DNA of 64,000 bases from Ammoniphilus sp. YIM 78166. GTDB lineage: Bacteria; Bacillota; Bacilli; Aneurinibacillales; RAOX-1. How positions within the stretch are numbered: the first letter of the stretch is position 1; every line of letters begins with the position of its first letter. Positions 9,772 to 18,108 of the stretch are shown here, piece after piece. The stretch is taken from the NCBI RefSeq assembly GCF_004522215.1, contig NZ_SDLR01000002.1, forward strand, positions 62,001 through 126,000, read 5' to 3'. The notes under the pieces are model-generated. The model ran no database searches, was not told the origin of the DNA, and worked only from the letters and a program-made list of their open reading frames with translations. A program made the translations under genes and the position numbers.

Positions 9772-10296
9772 TCACGTTCCTTTCAAGGATATAGGGTTGA
9801 TTGGACCAATGCGAAACGTTAGTTCGGCTTCATGTCCGGGTTCCGGAAACAGGTCTTCAGTAAAGCATTCTGTAACACTGCAAGAGCAATCCATTCGCTG
9901 CGCAAGACCTTTAAACAGCGATTGAGAGGGCAGGTTGGAAGGGGAAACGGTTGCTTCGAGATAGTGAATTTTTTCACATGACCTCCGAGTGAGGAGCTCT
10001 CGCAGTAGGTTTTTCCCTAATCCCTTCCCTCGCTGTGATTCATGGACCGCCACTTGCCATACAAAAATGACGTCTGATGCTTGGGGGGCACGGAAAGCGG
10101 ACACAAAGCCGATAATTTGCTCATTTTTTTCTGCCACCACACAGGTGTCAGGAAAAAGCTCGCAAAGCATCAAGTAACAATAAGCGGAATTTAAATCCAG
10201 GGTTCGAGTACTCTTAATTAGTTCCCAGATCGCTGCACCATCTTCTTTTGTTGGCTGGCGGAAGCGATAGGATGAAGGCGTATAATTATTGAATTT
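9772..10296 (-). CDS. ectA: L-2,4-diaminobutyrate acetyltransferase, no canonical start codon visible
   Basis: A GNAT-family acetyltransferase that converts diaminobutyrate to N-gamma-acetyl-diaminobutyrate. The acetyl-CoA loop is QRGKGLG, and [15 protein letters not shown] is conserved in EctA. The reading frame with family similarity continues upstream of the first in-frame ATG (10173): residues [20 protein letters not shown] and [12 protein letters not shown] precede it. This gives about 174 aa, the normal length. Yet between the upstream in-frame TAG (10321–10323) and the homologous region there is no ATG, GTG or TTG. A good GGAGGG ribosome site sits at about 10300–10305, and the codon expected to be the start reads ACC followed by AAA. 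The start at 10296 is therefore a placeholder. Starting at 10173 would delete a conserved N-terminus. Confidence 0.75.
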   Translation of the reverse strand, partial: KFNNYTPSSYRFRQPTKEDGAAIWELIKSTRTLDLNSAYCYLMLCELFPDTCVVAEKNEQIIGFVSAFRAPQASDVIFVWQVAVHESQRGKGLGKNLLRELLTRRSCEKIHYLEATVSPSNLPSQSLFKGLAQRMDCSCSVTECFTEDLFPEPGHEAELTFRIGPINPISLKGT

Positions 10297-10331
10297 GGTT
10301 CCCTCCTTTTTCCATCTTGGCTACGTATTTA

Positions 10332-10361
10332 ATCATAACGTGTTTTACAAAAGATCGTCAA
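10332..10361 (-). promoter_or_regulatory. SigA-type promoter of ectABC
   Basis: On the minus strand, TTGACG (10361–10356) and TATGAT (10337–10332) are separated by 18 bp. The transcript would begin around 10325, giving a short leader with the GGAGGG ribosome site at about 10300–10305. Confidence 0.65.
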
Positions 10362-10439
10362 AGCGGATATCTCGGAGTCAGGTCGGTTTATTCGGTTTTA
10401 AATAGGGTAAGGTAGATTGAGGCCAAAGATCCTTTTTAA

Positions 10440-10479
10440 ATCCTCCCATATCCTCCCAGATCCTCTTTTATCCTCAACA
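10440..10479. repeat. Four 10-bp direct repeats (ATCCTCNNNN)
   Basis: ATCCTCCCAT, ATCCTCCCAG, ATCCTCTTTT and ATCCTCAACA follow one another at an exact 10-bp period, and a weaker copy lies at about 10429. They end 15 bp before the −35 box of the SDR gene, so all lie on one face of the helix next to the promoter, as OmpR-type regulator sites often do. Confidence 0.55.
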
Positions 10480-10494
10480 TTTTCAAAAAAACTA

Positions 10495-10523
10495 TTGAAA
10501 AATCACATAATTCTATATATAAT
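10495..10523 (+). promoter_or_regulatory. SigA promoter of the SDR gene, with a palindrome downstream
   Basis: TTGAAA (10495–10500), 17 bp, then TATAAT (10518–10523). Just downstream, TAATCA and TGATTA form an inverted repeat (about 10525–10552) over the probable transcription start. This is a plausible repressor operator, but I cannot name the regulator. Confidence 0.7.
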
Positions 10524-10580
10524 TAATCAAAATAAATCACACTTGATTAGTCGGATTAAAAGGAAAGGGGAGACTGTTGG

Positions 10581-11279
10581 ATGAGTGCTTTGAACGGACG
10601 GGTAATTTTGATAACGGGAGCCGGTACAGGATTAGGAAGGGAATTAGCCTTGCAGCTAGCAGAAAAAGGAGCGAAATTAATCCTTTGCGGCCGAAGAAAG
10701 TCTAAATTGAGTGAGCTTCAAGAAGAGCTCGAGGCATACAATGAGAATATTTTGGCACTGCCAGCCGATGTTTCCCAAGAGCAAGATGTGAAAAGTTTGG
10801 TTCGTGAATCCGTTAGTCGCTTTGGACGGATTGATATGCTGATTAACAATGCTGCTGTATTTGCCAATACTTCAGTTGCGGAGTCCAGTTTAGAAGAGTG
10901 GAATTATCAAATTGGTATTAACTTAACAGGAACCTTCCTCATGAGTCGGGAAGTAATTCCGCAAATGAGAAAACAAAAGTCGGGACAAATTATCAATTTT
11001 ACATCGGGCTTGGCTAAAACCGGTGCAGACGGCTTTGGTGCCTACAGTGCAAGTAAGGCTGCCATTGAAACATTAACGTATTCCATCGAAGAAGAAGAAC
11101 AAAGAAATGGAATTTCTGCCTTAGTTATTAATCCAGGCATCATGAAGACGAATATGCAGTCCACAGGCGTGGATCCCGCCGTCGTTGCAGCCCAGCTTGT
11201 TTCTTTTCTTGAGAAGCCGTTCTCATCCTCGAGTAAGGTATTGCAGCTAGAGGATCTTTCCGTTCAATATCAAAGCTAA
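10581..11279 (+). CDS. Short-chain dehydrogenase/reductase (SDR)
   Basis: A cytosolic NAD(P)-dependent oxidoreductase of the classical SDR family; substrate unknown. The cofactor motif is TGAGTGLG (residues about 12–19), the structural motif NNAA is near residue 90, and the active site is S with YSASK (Tyr–x3–Lys) near residues 140–156. Length 232 aa is typical. FabG-like 3-ketoacyl reductase or a 3-oxoacyl/alcohol dehydrogenase is possible. It is a single-gene unit: its own promoter in front and a terminator immediately after. Confidence 0.88.
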   Translation: MSALNGRVILITGAGTGLGRELALQLAEKGAKLILCGRRKSKLSELQEELEAYNENILALPADVSQEQDVKSLVRESVSRFGRIDMLINNAAVFANTSVAESSLEEWNYQIGINLTGTFLMSREVIPQMRKQKSGQIINFTSGLAKTGADGFGAYSASKAAIETLTYSIEEEEQRNGISALVINPGIMKTNMQSTGVDPAVVAAQLVSFLEKPFSSSSKVLQLEDLSVQYQS

Positions 11280-11284
11280 CCACT

Positions 11285-11316
11285 GAAAAGGCTGTTCCTG
11301 ACGGAACAGCCTTTTC
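11285..11316 (+). terminator. Terminator after the SDR gene
   Basis: Arms AAAAGGCTGTTCC and GGAACAGCCTTTT with a 4-nt loop. The T-rich 3' arm is mirrored by an A-rich 5' arm, so it probably also ends the convergent lipoprotein transcript. Confidence 0.85.
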
Positions 11317-11321
11317 GATTG

Positions 11322-11747
11322 CTATTGAGCTCGTACCACAATACTTCCAAAAAATTGCCCATTAATATAGGCAGTCAGTCGCCATAGCCCCTCCGTAGGC
11401 AGGGAAAGAAGGGTTATCGCATGGTTGTCCGCACCATTTAACGGCTTAACGGGAACCATAAATTCACGTTCAATTAGGGTGATCCGATTTCCTGAATCCT
11501 GATGGACGGCGGTGAGAGTGAGCTTGCCGGCTAGTTCAGGAGTTGCTCCCCAAAAATGCCATACATAATCCCGGTGCTTCCCGACTTCAAAAGGGGTATC
11601 AAGAATGGCGAGATGCCCTTCATCCCCTCTCATGATTTTACCGCCTGATTCAAACGTGGGGCTTTCCTTCCACTCCACCGGTTCTACTTTTCCTGGACCA
11701 CAGCCCGTAAGGAATAGAAGGAGGGCGATGATCGGTAACCATTTCAT
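11322..11747 (-). CDS. Putative lipoprotein (DUF4871-like)
   Basis: An exported lipoprotein of about 141 aa. The signal peptide MKWLPIIALLLFLTGC ends in the lipobox LTGC, so the mature protein should be tethered to the outer face of the membrane by its cysteine. The rest is a beta-rich domain (VWHFWGATPELAGKLTLTAV, LTAYINGQFFGSIVV) reminiscent of Bacillus DUF4871 proteins; that assignment is from memory of the pattern only. ATG 11747 is preferred over 11774 because GAGGTG precedes it and the signal peptide then starts correctly. The dehydrogenase gene upstream ends 5 bp before this start, so the two are probably co-transcribed. Confidence 0.7.
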   Translation of the reverse strand: MKWLPIIALLLFLTGCGPGKVEPVEWKESPTFESGGKIMRGDEGHLAILDTPFEVGKHRDYVWHFWGATPELAGKLTLTAVHQDSGNRITLIEREFMVPVKPLNGADNHAITLLSLPTEGLWRLTAYINGQFFGSIVVRAQ

Positions 11748-11751
11748 AAAT

Positions 11752-12456
11752 CTAATCACCTCTTGAATTGTCAAATGAGTCTGCTATCGTTTTTGCAAAG
11801 TGCCCCATGGTTCCTTGTACATAGGAACGCATGACCTCAGGCGCGATGGCGGCGATAGCGCGGTCTTGGTATTCCCTTGGATACCCTAAGGATTGAAGTT
11901 CTTTTTCTAGCTCTTTAGCGGCCTTAATGGCATGATAAGTGGCTAGTTTATTAAGTTTTTCCACGACGGATTCGTCGTCTATGATTACTTTGCCTATCTG
12001 TTCGAAAAGCTGAATCGTTTGCTTTGCTTTCTCTCCCTGAGCAGTTTGAGCATCGGCTACGAATAACGCATTTCCATGTAAACGAAGATCTTCAGAGTGA
12101 CCCATAAACTTTAAGCCCAACCAGTCGAGTTCGGGAAACTCTGCGCGTAGAGTTGGAGTCGGCATAACAGTGGCTAAATTAACAAGCAGCGTATGTTGAA
12201 GAGAGATGCCTTCGGATTTCAGCTCGTGTAGAAAAGGAATAATCCCGTGAGCGGGCAGGGCTAATAGAAGAACAGAAACAGAAGAAAGCTCGTTCTTGCT
12301 TAAGGCTTCTGTATAGGGGAAATCTTCCTTAAAGGACTCGGCTTTAAGTGGATTGGGATGGAAGAAGGAAAGGGTAATCCCTGTACTTTGCAGTTGATGA
12401 GTGAGAGCTCTCCCTATTTTTCCAATGCCTACAATTCCCCAACGTATATTGTCCAT
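11752..12456 (-). CDS. NAD(P)-binding dehydrogenase, ProC-like fold
   Basis: The protein starts MDNIRWGIVGIGKIGRALTH, a Rossmann GxGxxG fingerprint. It continues in the pattern of pyrroline-5-carboxylate reductase/6-phosphogluconate-dehydrogenase-like proteins: LLLALPAHGIIPFL at the nucleotide pocket, then helices in the C-terminal half (EKLNKLATYHAIKAAKELEKEL). At about 234 aa it is shorter than true ProC and lacks a clear ProC C-terminal signature, so the substrate is open. The start at 12456 follows GGAGGAGAAACAGC. Confidence 0.65.
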   Translation of the reverse strand: MDNIRWGIVGIGKIGRALTHQLQSTGITLSFFHPNPLKAESFKEDFPYTEALSKNELSSVSVLLLALPAHGIIPFLHELKSEGISLQHTLLVNLATVMPTPTLRAEFPELDWLGLKFMGHSEDLRLHGNALFVADAQTAQGEKAKQTIQLFEQIGKVIIDDESVVEKLNKLATYHAIKAAKELEKELQSLGYPREYQDRAIAAIAPEVMRSYVQGTMGHFAKTIADSFDNSRGD

Positions 12457-12517
12457 GCTGTTTCTCCTCCTCGTTTTTTTAGATCTACCCCTATCATAGC
12501 AAAAAGGTGGTTTAATT

Positions 12518-12546
12518 GAAAAAGCTATCCTCAAAGGATAGCTAAA
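12518..12546 (-). terminator. Terminator after the sodF-like gene
   Basis: Arms AGCTATCC and GGATAGCT with a 5-nt loop, followed on the minus strand by a T-run. The stop codon of the gene lies in the stem. Confidence 0.75.
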
Positions 12547-13510
12547 AAGGCTTCCATTTCAATTTACTAGAGGCGGAATACCGAGCATCTACGTCTTCCC
12601 AATTTACGACATTCCACCATGCTTCAATGTAGTCCTTGCGCTTATTTTGGTATTTCAGATAGTAAGCGTGTTCCCAGACATCGAGTACTAGAAGGGGAAT
12701 AACATCTTGTTGGGAGAGATTCTGATGCTTTTCTGCTTGGAGAATTTCCAAACGATGGGAGCGAGGAGACCAAACTAATAGTGCCCAGCCCACCCCTTCT
12801 ACTTTTTCTGCCGCAGAGGAAAAATGCTGCTTAAATTGCCGAAAAGAGCCGAAGTCCCGCTCGATTTGCTTGAGTAGCTCTCCTTTTGGACTTCCTTCAC
12901 CTTTAGGTCTCATATTGTGCCAGAAAATGGTGTGAAGGTAGTGACCGGCGCCGTGGAAGGCAGCCTCTCGTTCCCAATGCTTAATAAGCGAGAAGTCCCC
13001 GGTTTGTCTAGCTTTCTGCATTTCTTTCTCGGCTTTGTTCAGGCCATCTACATAGCTCTGATGATGAACCGTATGATGAAGCCGCATGGTTTTTTCATCA
13101 ATATGCGGTTCAAGTGCATGGTAGGGATAAGGAAGTGGAGGCAAGGTATGTCCGCCGATGGGGACAGGGCCAGTCGTTCGTTCAACTGTCTCGACGGTTT
13201 CCTCTTGCTGTTGACTTGCTAATTGCACCTCATTTAAGTTAAATTGATCACGGGCAAAAAGAACAAATTGTTGGCGGAGATACTGGGCATGTTTATATAA
13301 TTGTTTGAAGGTGAGGGGAGTTTGTTCATTTTCAAACTCTTGAAGCAGTTGGGAAAAGCGGTTTTGCCATTTGGTAAGAGCCAGCGATTGCTCGGAAGAA
13401 AGAGAATGGTCCGCTTGTAACATAGCAATTATTTTTTTATGTTCTTGAATCCAGTTGATCATTTGCTCGGTCCATTTCGTCCATTCCGATACCTGGGGGG
13501 CTTCACTCAT
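12542..13510 (-). CDS. sodF: Fe/Mn superoxide dismutase with N-terminal helical extension (SodF-like)
   Basis: Dismutates superoxide. The SOD domain occupies the C-terminal ~205 residues, beginning HTLPPLPYPYHALEPHID. Metal ligands are visible as the His in LHHTVHH, the His in AGHYLHTIFWHN, and the Asp and His of LDVWEHAYYLKYQNKR. Ahead of it is an extension of about 115 residues rich in Gln, Glu and Trp, predicted helical and with no signal peptide. B. subtilis SodF also carries an N-terminal extension, so this is the likely orthologue; its function is not established. Whether the metal is Fe or Mn cannot be settled by eye. Confidence 0.88.
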   Translation of the reverse strand: MSEAPQVSEWTKWTEQMINWIQEHKKIIAMLQADHSLSSEQSLALTKWQNRFSQLLQEFENEQTPLTFKQLYKHAQYLRQQFVLFARDQFNLNEVQLASQQQEETVETVERTTGPVPIGGHTLPPLPYPYHALEPHIDEKTMRLHHTVHHQSYVDGLNKAEKEMQKARQTGDFSLIKHWEREAAFHGAGHYLHTIFWHNMRPKGEGSPKGELLKQIERDFGSFRQFKQHFSSAAEKVEGVGWALLVWSPRSHRLEILQAEKHQNLSQQDVIPLLVLDVWEHAYYLKYQNKRKDYIEAWWNVVNWEDVDARYSASSKLKWKPF

Positions 13511-13616
13511 ATTAAGTCATATCCTCCTTTATAGGCTTTATTATTAGCCTATGGAAGAAGCAAGCAAATGGGAACTTGTCGAATATTTATGTAAAGGGAC
13601 ATTTTTTGTCCGCTAG

Positions 13617-13645
13617 TTGAAAAATAAGTCCCACTATCGTATAAT
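13617..13645 (+). promoter_or_regulatory. Strong SigA promoter of a short non-coding transcript
   Basis: TTGAAA (13617–13622), 17 bp, TATAAT (13640–13645). No gene follows before a terminator 50 bp further on. Confidence 0.7.
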
Positions 13646-13651
13646 AAAAAT

Positions 13652-13731
13652 ATGAATTTTATCTCCATCCCCTTTTAACTAGCAGTACCTTCTTAGGCAT
13701 GTAGCTTCTCAGTTACATGCCCTTTTTTTTA
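13652..13731 (+). ncRNA. Candidate small regulatory RNA, about 80 nt
   Basis: The transcript predicted from the promoter at 13617–13645 would end at a strong terminator (GGCATGTA / TACATGCC, then eight T, 13696–13730). Its single-stranded 5' half contains the C-rich tract CTCCATCCCC (13663–13672), complementary to Gram-positive Shine–Dalgarno regions. This is the feature used by C-rich sRNAs such as FsrA and RoxS/RsaE. An 8-codon frame (from 13652) without a ribosome site is also present. It lies between sodF (minus) and pgi (plus). No homology to a named sRNA can be shown by eye. Confidence 0.55.
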
Positions 13732-13793
13732 TGCTGATGGAGAGTGTATACTAGGTGATGGAAAAACTAAGATTTTGAGTAGAGGTGACGAGA

Positions 13794-15137
13794 GTGAGTC
13801 TGCGTTTTGATTATTCGAATGCATTATCTTTCATGCGTAAAGAAGAGGTAGACATCCTGGCCCATTTTGTTAGAGGGGCTCACACCATGCTCCATGAAAA
13901 AACAGGGGCAGGTCATGACTACGTAGGCTGGGTGGATCTTCCTGTGACTTATGATCAAGAAGAATTCAGCCGGATTAAAACGGCCGCAGAGCGAATTCAA
14001 TCCGATTCGCAAGCATTGGTCGTGATTGGCATTGGGGGCTCTTACCTTGGGGCGCGAGCAGCGATTGAAATGCTATCGCATACCTTCTACAATCAGGTGA
14101 CAACCAAAACGCCTCAAATTTATTTTGTAGGACACAATATCAGTTCTACCTATATTGCTCATTTGTTTGAGGTACTTGAGGGAAAAGATATCTCGGTTAA
14201 CGTGATTTCTAAATCAGGAACCACTACGGAACCAGCAATTGCGTTTCGCATGTTTCGGGATTACCTGGAGAAAAAGTATGGCAAAGAAGGAGCTAAACAA
14301 CGGATCTATGCGACCACCGATCGGGAAAAAGGGGCGCTTAAGAAGCTTGCTGATGAAGAAGGCTATGAAACCTTCGTCATTCCAGATGATGTAGGGGGAA
14401 GATATTCAGTCTTGACCGCGGTGGGATTGCTGCCAATTGCCGTGAGTGGAGCCGATATTGACCAGATTATGCAAGGGGCTGCGGATGCTTATCATACATA
14501 TAATAATCCTGACCTAAGCACGAATGAGTGCTATCAATATGCAGCAGCCCGCAATGCGCTCTACCGTAAAGGGAAAACGACAGAGATCTTAGTTAATTAT
14601 GAGCCAGCTCTTCATTTTGTTTCAGAATGGTGGAAACAGTTGTTTGGTGAAAGTGAAGGCAAGGACCAAAAGGGGATCTTCCCAGCGTCCGTGGATTTCT
14701 CTACCGATCTTCATTCCATGGGACAGTATGTACAGGACGGACTTCGCAATATTTTTGAAACGGTCATTCATGTCGAACAGCCTAAGGTCCAGCTCACCAT
14801 CCAAGAAGACCCACAAAATATTGATGGGCTAAACTTCCTCGCCGGAAAAACCGTCGATGAGGTAAATAAAAAAGCTTTTGAAGGTACCTTGCTAGCTCAT
14901 ATTGATGGCGGTGTCCCTAATTTCGTGGTATCTATCGACCAGCTTAATGCCTATACGTTCGGGCAGATGGTGTATTTCTTTGAGAAAGCCTGCGGCATCA
15001 GCGGTTACCTGCTAGGGGTTAATCCTTTTGATCAGCCAGGAGTAGAAGCGTATAAGAAAAATATGTTTGCTTTGTTAGGAAAGCCTGGATTTGAAAAGGA
15101 AAAAGAAGCACTAGAAAAACGACTTCAATCAAAATAA
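13794..15137 (+). CDS. pgi: Glucose-6-phosphate isomerase
   Basis: Interconverts glucose-6-phosphate and fructose-6-phosphate in glycolysis and gluconeogenesis. Family signatures: [33 protein letters not shown] (sugar-phosphate loop), [14 protein letters not shown], and [15 protein letters not shown] with the catalytic lysine at the C-terminal end. About 447 aa, as in other Bacillales. GTG 13794 is preferred over GTG 13785 because AGAGGTG is spaced 6 bp before it and the product then begins [11 protein letters not shown]. Monocistronic; a terminator follows. Confidence 0.96.
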   Translation: MSLRFDYSNALSFMRKEEVDILAHFVRGAHTMLHEKTGAGHDYVGWVDLPVTYDQEEFSRIKTAAERIQSDSQALVVIGIGGSYLGARAAIEMLSHTFYNQVTTKTPQIYFVGHNISSTYIAHLFEVLEGKDISVNVISKSGTTTEPAIAFRMFRDYLEKKYGKEGAKQRIYATTDREKGALKKLADEEGYETFVIPDDVGGRYSVLTAVGLLPIAVSGADIDQIMQGAADAYHTYNNPDLSTNECYQYAAARNALYRKGKTTEILVNYEPALHFVSEWWKQLFGESEGKDQKGIFPASVDFSTDLHSMGQYVQDGLRNIFETVIHVEQPKVQLTIQEDPQNIDGLNFLAGKTVDEVNKKAFEGTLLAHIDGGVPNFVVSIDQLNAYTFGQMVYFFEKACGISGYLLGVNPFDQPGVEAYKKNMFALLGKPGFEKEKEALEKRLQSK

Positions 15138-15143
15138 AACCTA

Positions 15144-15180
15144 AAGAGGCTGTCAGTTTTCGAACTGAACAGCCTTTTAT
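15144..15180. terminator. Terminator between pgi and the Pro/Tyr-rich gene
   Basis: AGGCTGTCAGTT and AACTGAACAGCCT pair with a small bulge, then TTTT. The two flanking genes are convergent and may share it. Confidence 0.75.
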
Positions 15181-15181
15181 A

Positions 15182-15592
15182 TTAAATAGGCGGCAGAATT
15201 CCAAGATAACACGAAATCTGCTGGGAAATATTCGGATAGTTTGCGCACGACCTTCTAGGTGCTGGTGGCGGATAGGGCGGATAGGGCGGATAGTAGGGGG
15301 GATAAGGAGTCGGTGGATAGGGCGGTGGTGGTGTGGGTTGAGTAGGAGGGATCGGTCCATAATAGGGTCCTATCCCTATAAGGTCAGAATAATGGAATTG
15401 CATAAACCGGGGTTGTGTTGCGCCGGGGAGGTAAACCCATAAATCGACCATGCCGTTAGCTTGGTTGAATTGGATGACGTAAGCGATAACTTGCCCATAG
15501 GTAGGAATGGAGGTCCTAATCCATCTGCCAACGTACGGAGTAATGGCGCTGGGAGCTACAAACTGCACTGAGGCTTGTTGTCTATTATTCAT
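15182..15592 (-). CDS. Pro/Tyr-rich protein of unknown function, possible spore-coat component
   Basis: 136 aa with two parts. Residues 1–75 form a compact domain (YVGRWIRTSIPTYGQVIAYV and a VDLWVYLPG segment), probably beta-rich. Residues about 78–112 are a low-complexity PPYPP tract, followed by a short tail with two cysteines. No signal peptide. Such Pro/Tyr/Cys-rich tails are common in coat proteins of Bacillales and can be cross-linked, but the spore role is inference only. The start is well supported by AAGGAGGAG 8 bp upstream. Confidence 0.65.
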   Translation of the reverse strand: MNNRQQASVQFVAPSAITPYVGRWIRTSIPTYGQVIAYVIQFNQANGMVDLWVYLPGATQPRFMQFHYSDLIGIGPYYGPIPPTQPTPPPPYPPTPYPPYYPPYPPYPPPAPRRSCANYPNISQQISCYLGILPPI

Positions 15593-15736
15593 CAGTCAAA
15601 CTCCTCCTTTTTCTTTCATTGTATCCGCCAATACCTAAGATGGCTCTAGGTAAATACCCAATTTGCCTAAGGGATTGCATGAATCGTTTTCTGTAAGGGA
15701 ATATTTTACATATTAAATATTCCTCAGGAGGGCTTT

Positions 15737-16873
15737 ATGAAAGCTGTTACGTATCAAGGAATCAAGGACGTAAAAGTGAAGGAAGTTCCAGATGCTACGC
15801 TCCAGAAGAAAGATGATATTCTTGTTCGGATTACAAGTACGGCCATTTGTGGTTCAGATCTTCATCTCGTTCATGGCATGATCCAAAATTTGCAAGAAGA
15901 TTATATTATTGGACATGAGCCCATGGGAATTGTAGAGGAAGTAGGACCAGAAGTAACAAAAGTAAAGAAAGGGGATCGGGTCGTCGTACCATTTACCATT
16001 GCTTGTGGTCAGTGCTTCTATTGTCAAAATCACTTAGAAAGCCAGTGTGATAACTCTAACGACAACGGGGAAGCAGGCGCTTTCTTCGGGTACACGGGAA
16101 CCTTCGGCGGATATCCCGGAGGACAAGCGGAGCTTCTACGAGTTCCCTTTGCCAACTTTACCCCTTTTGTTGTTCCACAAGATTGCGAGATGGAAGACGA
16201 GAAGCTCTTATTTTTATCTGATGTGATTCCTACAGCCTATTGGGGAGTTGATAATGCTGGTGTCAAGCCGGGCGATACGGTGATTGTCTTAGGCTGCGGC
16301 CCTGTCGGTCTCATGACGCAGAAGTTTGCCTGGATGAAAGGCGCCAAGCGTGTCATTGCAGTGGATTATATCCAATACCGGTTAGAGCATGCGAAACGGA
16401 CAAATAAGGTAGAGATCTTTGATTTCACCAAGGAGCACAACGCCGGGAATGCCTTGAAGGAAATGACGGGTGGCGGTGCGGATGTGGTCATTGACTGTGT
16501 GGGGATGGACGGAAAAATGACCATGTTGGAAGTAGTAGAGACGGCGTTGAAGCTTCAGGGCGGATCTATGGGTGCCATCCTGATCGCCAGCCAAGCCGTG
16601 AGAAAAGGAGGCACTATTCAACTGGTAGGGGTATACGGTCTTCGTTATAATGCTTTCCCTTTGGGGGACTTGTTTGCACGAAACATTACGCTCAAGATGG
16701 GACAAGCGCCCGTAATCCATTATCTGCCGCATCTATATGAGATGATTAAGCGCGGAGATTTTGATCCAACGGATATTATTACCCATAAGCTGCCGTTATC
16801 CGAAGCGGAGCATGGCTACGGGATATTCGATCAAAAACTGGACGACTGCATTAAGGTCATCTTGAAGCCATAG
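15737..16873 (+). CDS. Zinc-dependent alcohol dehydrogenase (MDR family)
   Basis: A medium-chain dehydrogenase of 378 aa. Catalytic zinc ligands are Cys in AICGSDLHLVHG and the His–Glu of GHEPMG. The structural zinc lobe is CGQCFYCQNHLESQC. The NAD-binding Rossmann motif is VLGCGPVGLMTQ. The overall pattern resembles glutathione-independent formaldehyde dehydrogenase/AdhB-type enzymes of Bacillales; substrate not determinable. GGAGGG precedes the ATG, and a compact terminator follows. Confidence 0.9.
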   Translation: MKAVTYQGIKDVKVKEVPDATLQKKDDILVRITSTAICGSDLHLVHGMIQNLQEDYIIGHEPMGIVEEVGPEVTKVKKGDRVVVPFTIACGQCFYCQNHLESQCDNSNDNGEAGAFFGYTGTFGGYPGGQAELLRVPFANFTPFVVPQDCEMEDEKLLFLSDVIPTAYWGVDNAGVKPGDTVIVLGCGPVGLMTQKFAWMKGAKRVIAVDYIQYRLEHAKRTNKVEIFDFTKEHNAGNALKEMTGGGADVVIDCVGMDGKMTMLEVVETALKLQGGSMGAILIASQAVRKGGTIQLVGVYGLRYNAFPLGDLFARNITLKMGQAPVIHYLPHLYEMIKRGDFDPTDIITHKLPLSEAEHGYGIFDQKLDDCIKVILKP

Positions 16874-16879
16874 GGAGTT

Positions 16880-16906
16880 ACTCCCCTCGAAAAGAGGGGT
16901 TTTTTC
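16880..16906 (+). terminator. Terminator after the alcohol dehydrogenase
   Basis: CCCCTC, GAAA tetraloop, GAGGGG, then a T-run. Confidence 0.85.
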
Positions 16907-16957
16907 ATTCGACCGGACATAAAATGGAAAGTAACCACCTACAAATGAGGAGGACCA

Positions 16958-18052
16958 ATGGATCTTGTAGCGAGAAGCAAACAGGTGATTCTAGAAAACC
17001 AGGCTGCAAGCGGGGCTTTTGTGGCTTCGCCATCCTTTGAACATTATCGGTATAGCTGGCTTCGCGATGGAACGTTTATTGCCTACAGTTTAGATGGTGT
17101 TGGAGAGCGCGAAGGGGCAGAGCGATTCTACCAGTGGACAGTCCGTACAATTGAAATGCATAGAGAGAAAGCACAATCCGTAATCGACCGCGCCGGCAAA
17201 GGGGAAGCCATACCTCAATCCGATCTTCTTCATACCCGATATACCTTGGAGGGCGAAGAAGTTCATGCCGAATGGGGCACATACCAGTTGGATGGGTATG
17301 GGACATGGTTATGGGGATTGAGTGAGCACTTCAGGATCCATCAGCCCGAAGATCTGATTACCCAGTTCAAACCGACCTACACCCTGATTGCAGAGTATCT
17401 TCTATTGTTATGGAAGATTCCTAACTTTGACTGCTGGGAGGAGTTTGGCGATCAGGTTCATCCTGCAACGATTGGAGCCATCTATGGCGGGCTAAAAGGC
17501 ATCTCCACTTTTCTAGAGGAACCTCTGCGTCGAGTAATAGATCAAGAACTTACAAACATGAAAGAATTTCTTCTAAAAGAAGGAACGGCTTATGGCCATT
17601 TTAGCAAGTCTGTAGGCAATCCAGAAATTGATGCTTCTCTTCTATGGCTGCATGTCCCGTACGGTGTAGTTGAAGCGGAAAATCCTCTTTTTCGAGAAAC
17701 GGTTGAAAAAATCCAATCTCGTCTACTCTTTGAATGTGGTCTTCATCGCTATCCTCAAGATGTCTATTATGGAGGAGGTCAGTGGATCTTACTATCCGGT
17801 TATCTCGGCTGGCATTATTCCGTTTGCGGGGAGGTAGAGAAAGTACGAGAGCTGCTTCACTGGATAGAAGATCAGTTCGACGAACAAGGGAATCTTTCGG
17901 AACAAGTACAGCACCATTTGCTTGCTCCCGAGCATTACGATAGGTGGGTAGAACAGTCGGGGCAGCCGGCTTGCCCACTTCTCTGGTCTCACGCCATGCA
18001 CTTGATTTTAACAAGTAAGTTGAATTTAGGTGGAAAAAAGATTAGTGTATAG
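16958..18052 (+). CDS. Glycoside hydrolase family 15 protein (glucoamylase-like), short form
   Basis: The (alpha/alpha)6-barrel catalytic domain of GH15 alone: 364 aa, against about 600+ for forms with an N-terminal beta-sandwich. The substrate loop YRYSWLRDGTFIAYS is near the start. The probable catalytic acid lies in CWEEFGDQVHPATIGA, and a second Glu in NLSEQV near the C-terminus could be the base. There is no signal peptide, so it acts inside the cell on alpha-glucans or trehalose-like sugars. RBS GAGGAGG before ATG 16958; terminator after the stop. Confidence 0.85.
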   Translation: MDLVARSKQVILENQAASGAFVASPSFEHYRYSWLRDGTFIAYSLDGVGEREGAERFYQWTVRTIEMHREKAQSVIDRAGKGEAIPQSDLLHTRYTLEGEEVHAEWGTYQLDGYGTWLWGLSEHFRIHQPEDLITQFKPTYTLIAEYLLLLWKIPNFDCWEEFGDQVHPATIGAIYGGLKGISTFLEEPLRRVIDQELTNMKEFLLKEGTAYGHFSKSVGNPEIDASLLWLHVPYGVVEAENPLFRETVEKIQSRLLFECGLHRYPQDVYYGGGQWILLSGYLGWHYSVCGEVEKVRELLHWIEDQFDEQGNLSEQVQHHLLAPEHYDRWVEQSGQPACPLLWSHAMHLILTSKLNLGGKKISV

Positions 18053-18062
18053 TGAGATAGGA

Positions 18063-18092
18063 TACCTCCCCATCATGGGAGGGTTTTTCTTT
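18063..18092 (+). terminator. Terminator after the GH15 gene
   Basis: CCTCCC, 6-nt loop, GGGAGG, then TTTTTCTTTT. Confidence 0.85.
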
Positions 18093-18108
18093 TTAGGGGG
18101 GTAAAACG

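Noticed and set aside
9772..10173. ectA starting at ATG 10173
   Set aside because: It would remove about 40 conserved N-terminal residues, and there is no Shine–Dalgarno before that ATG.
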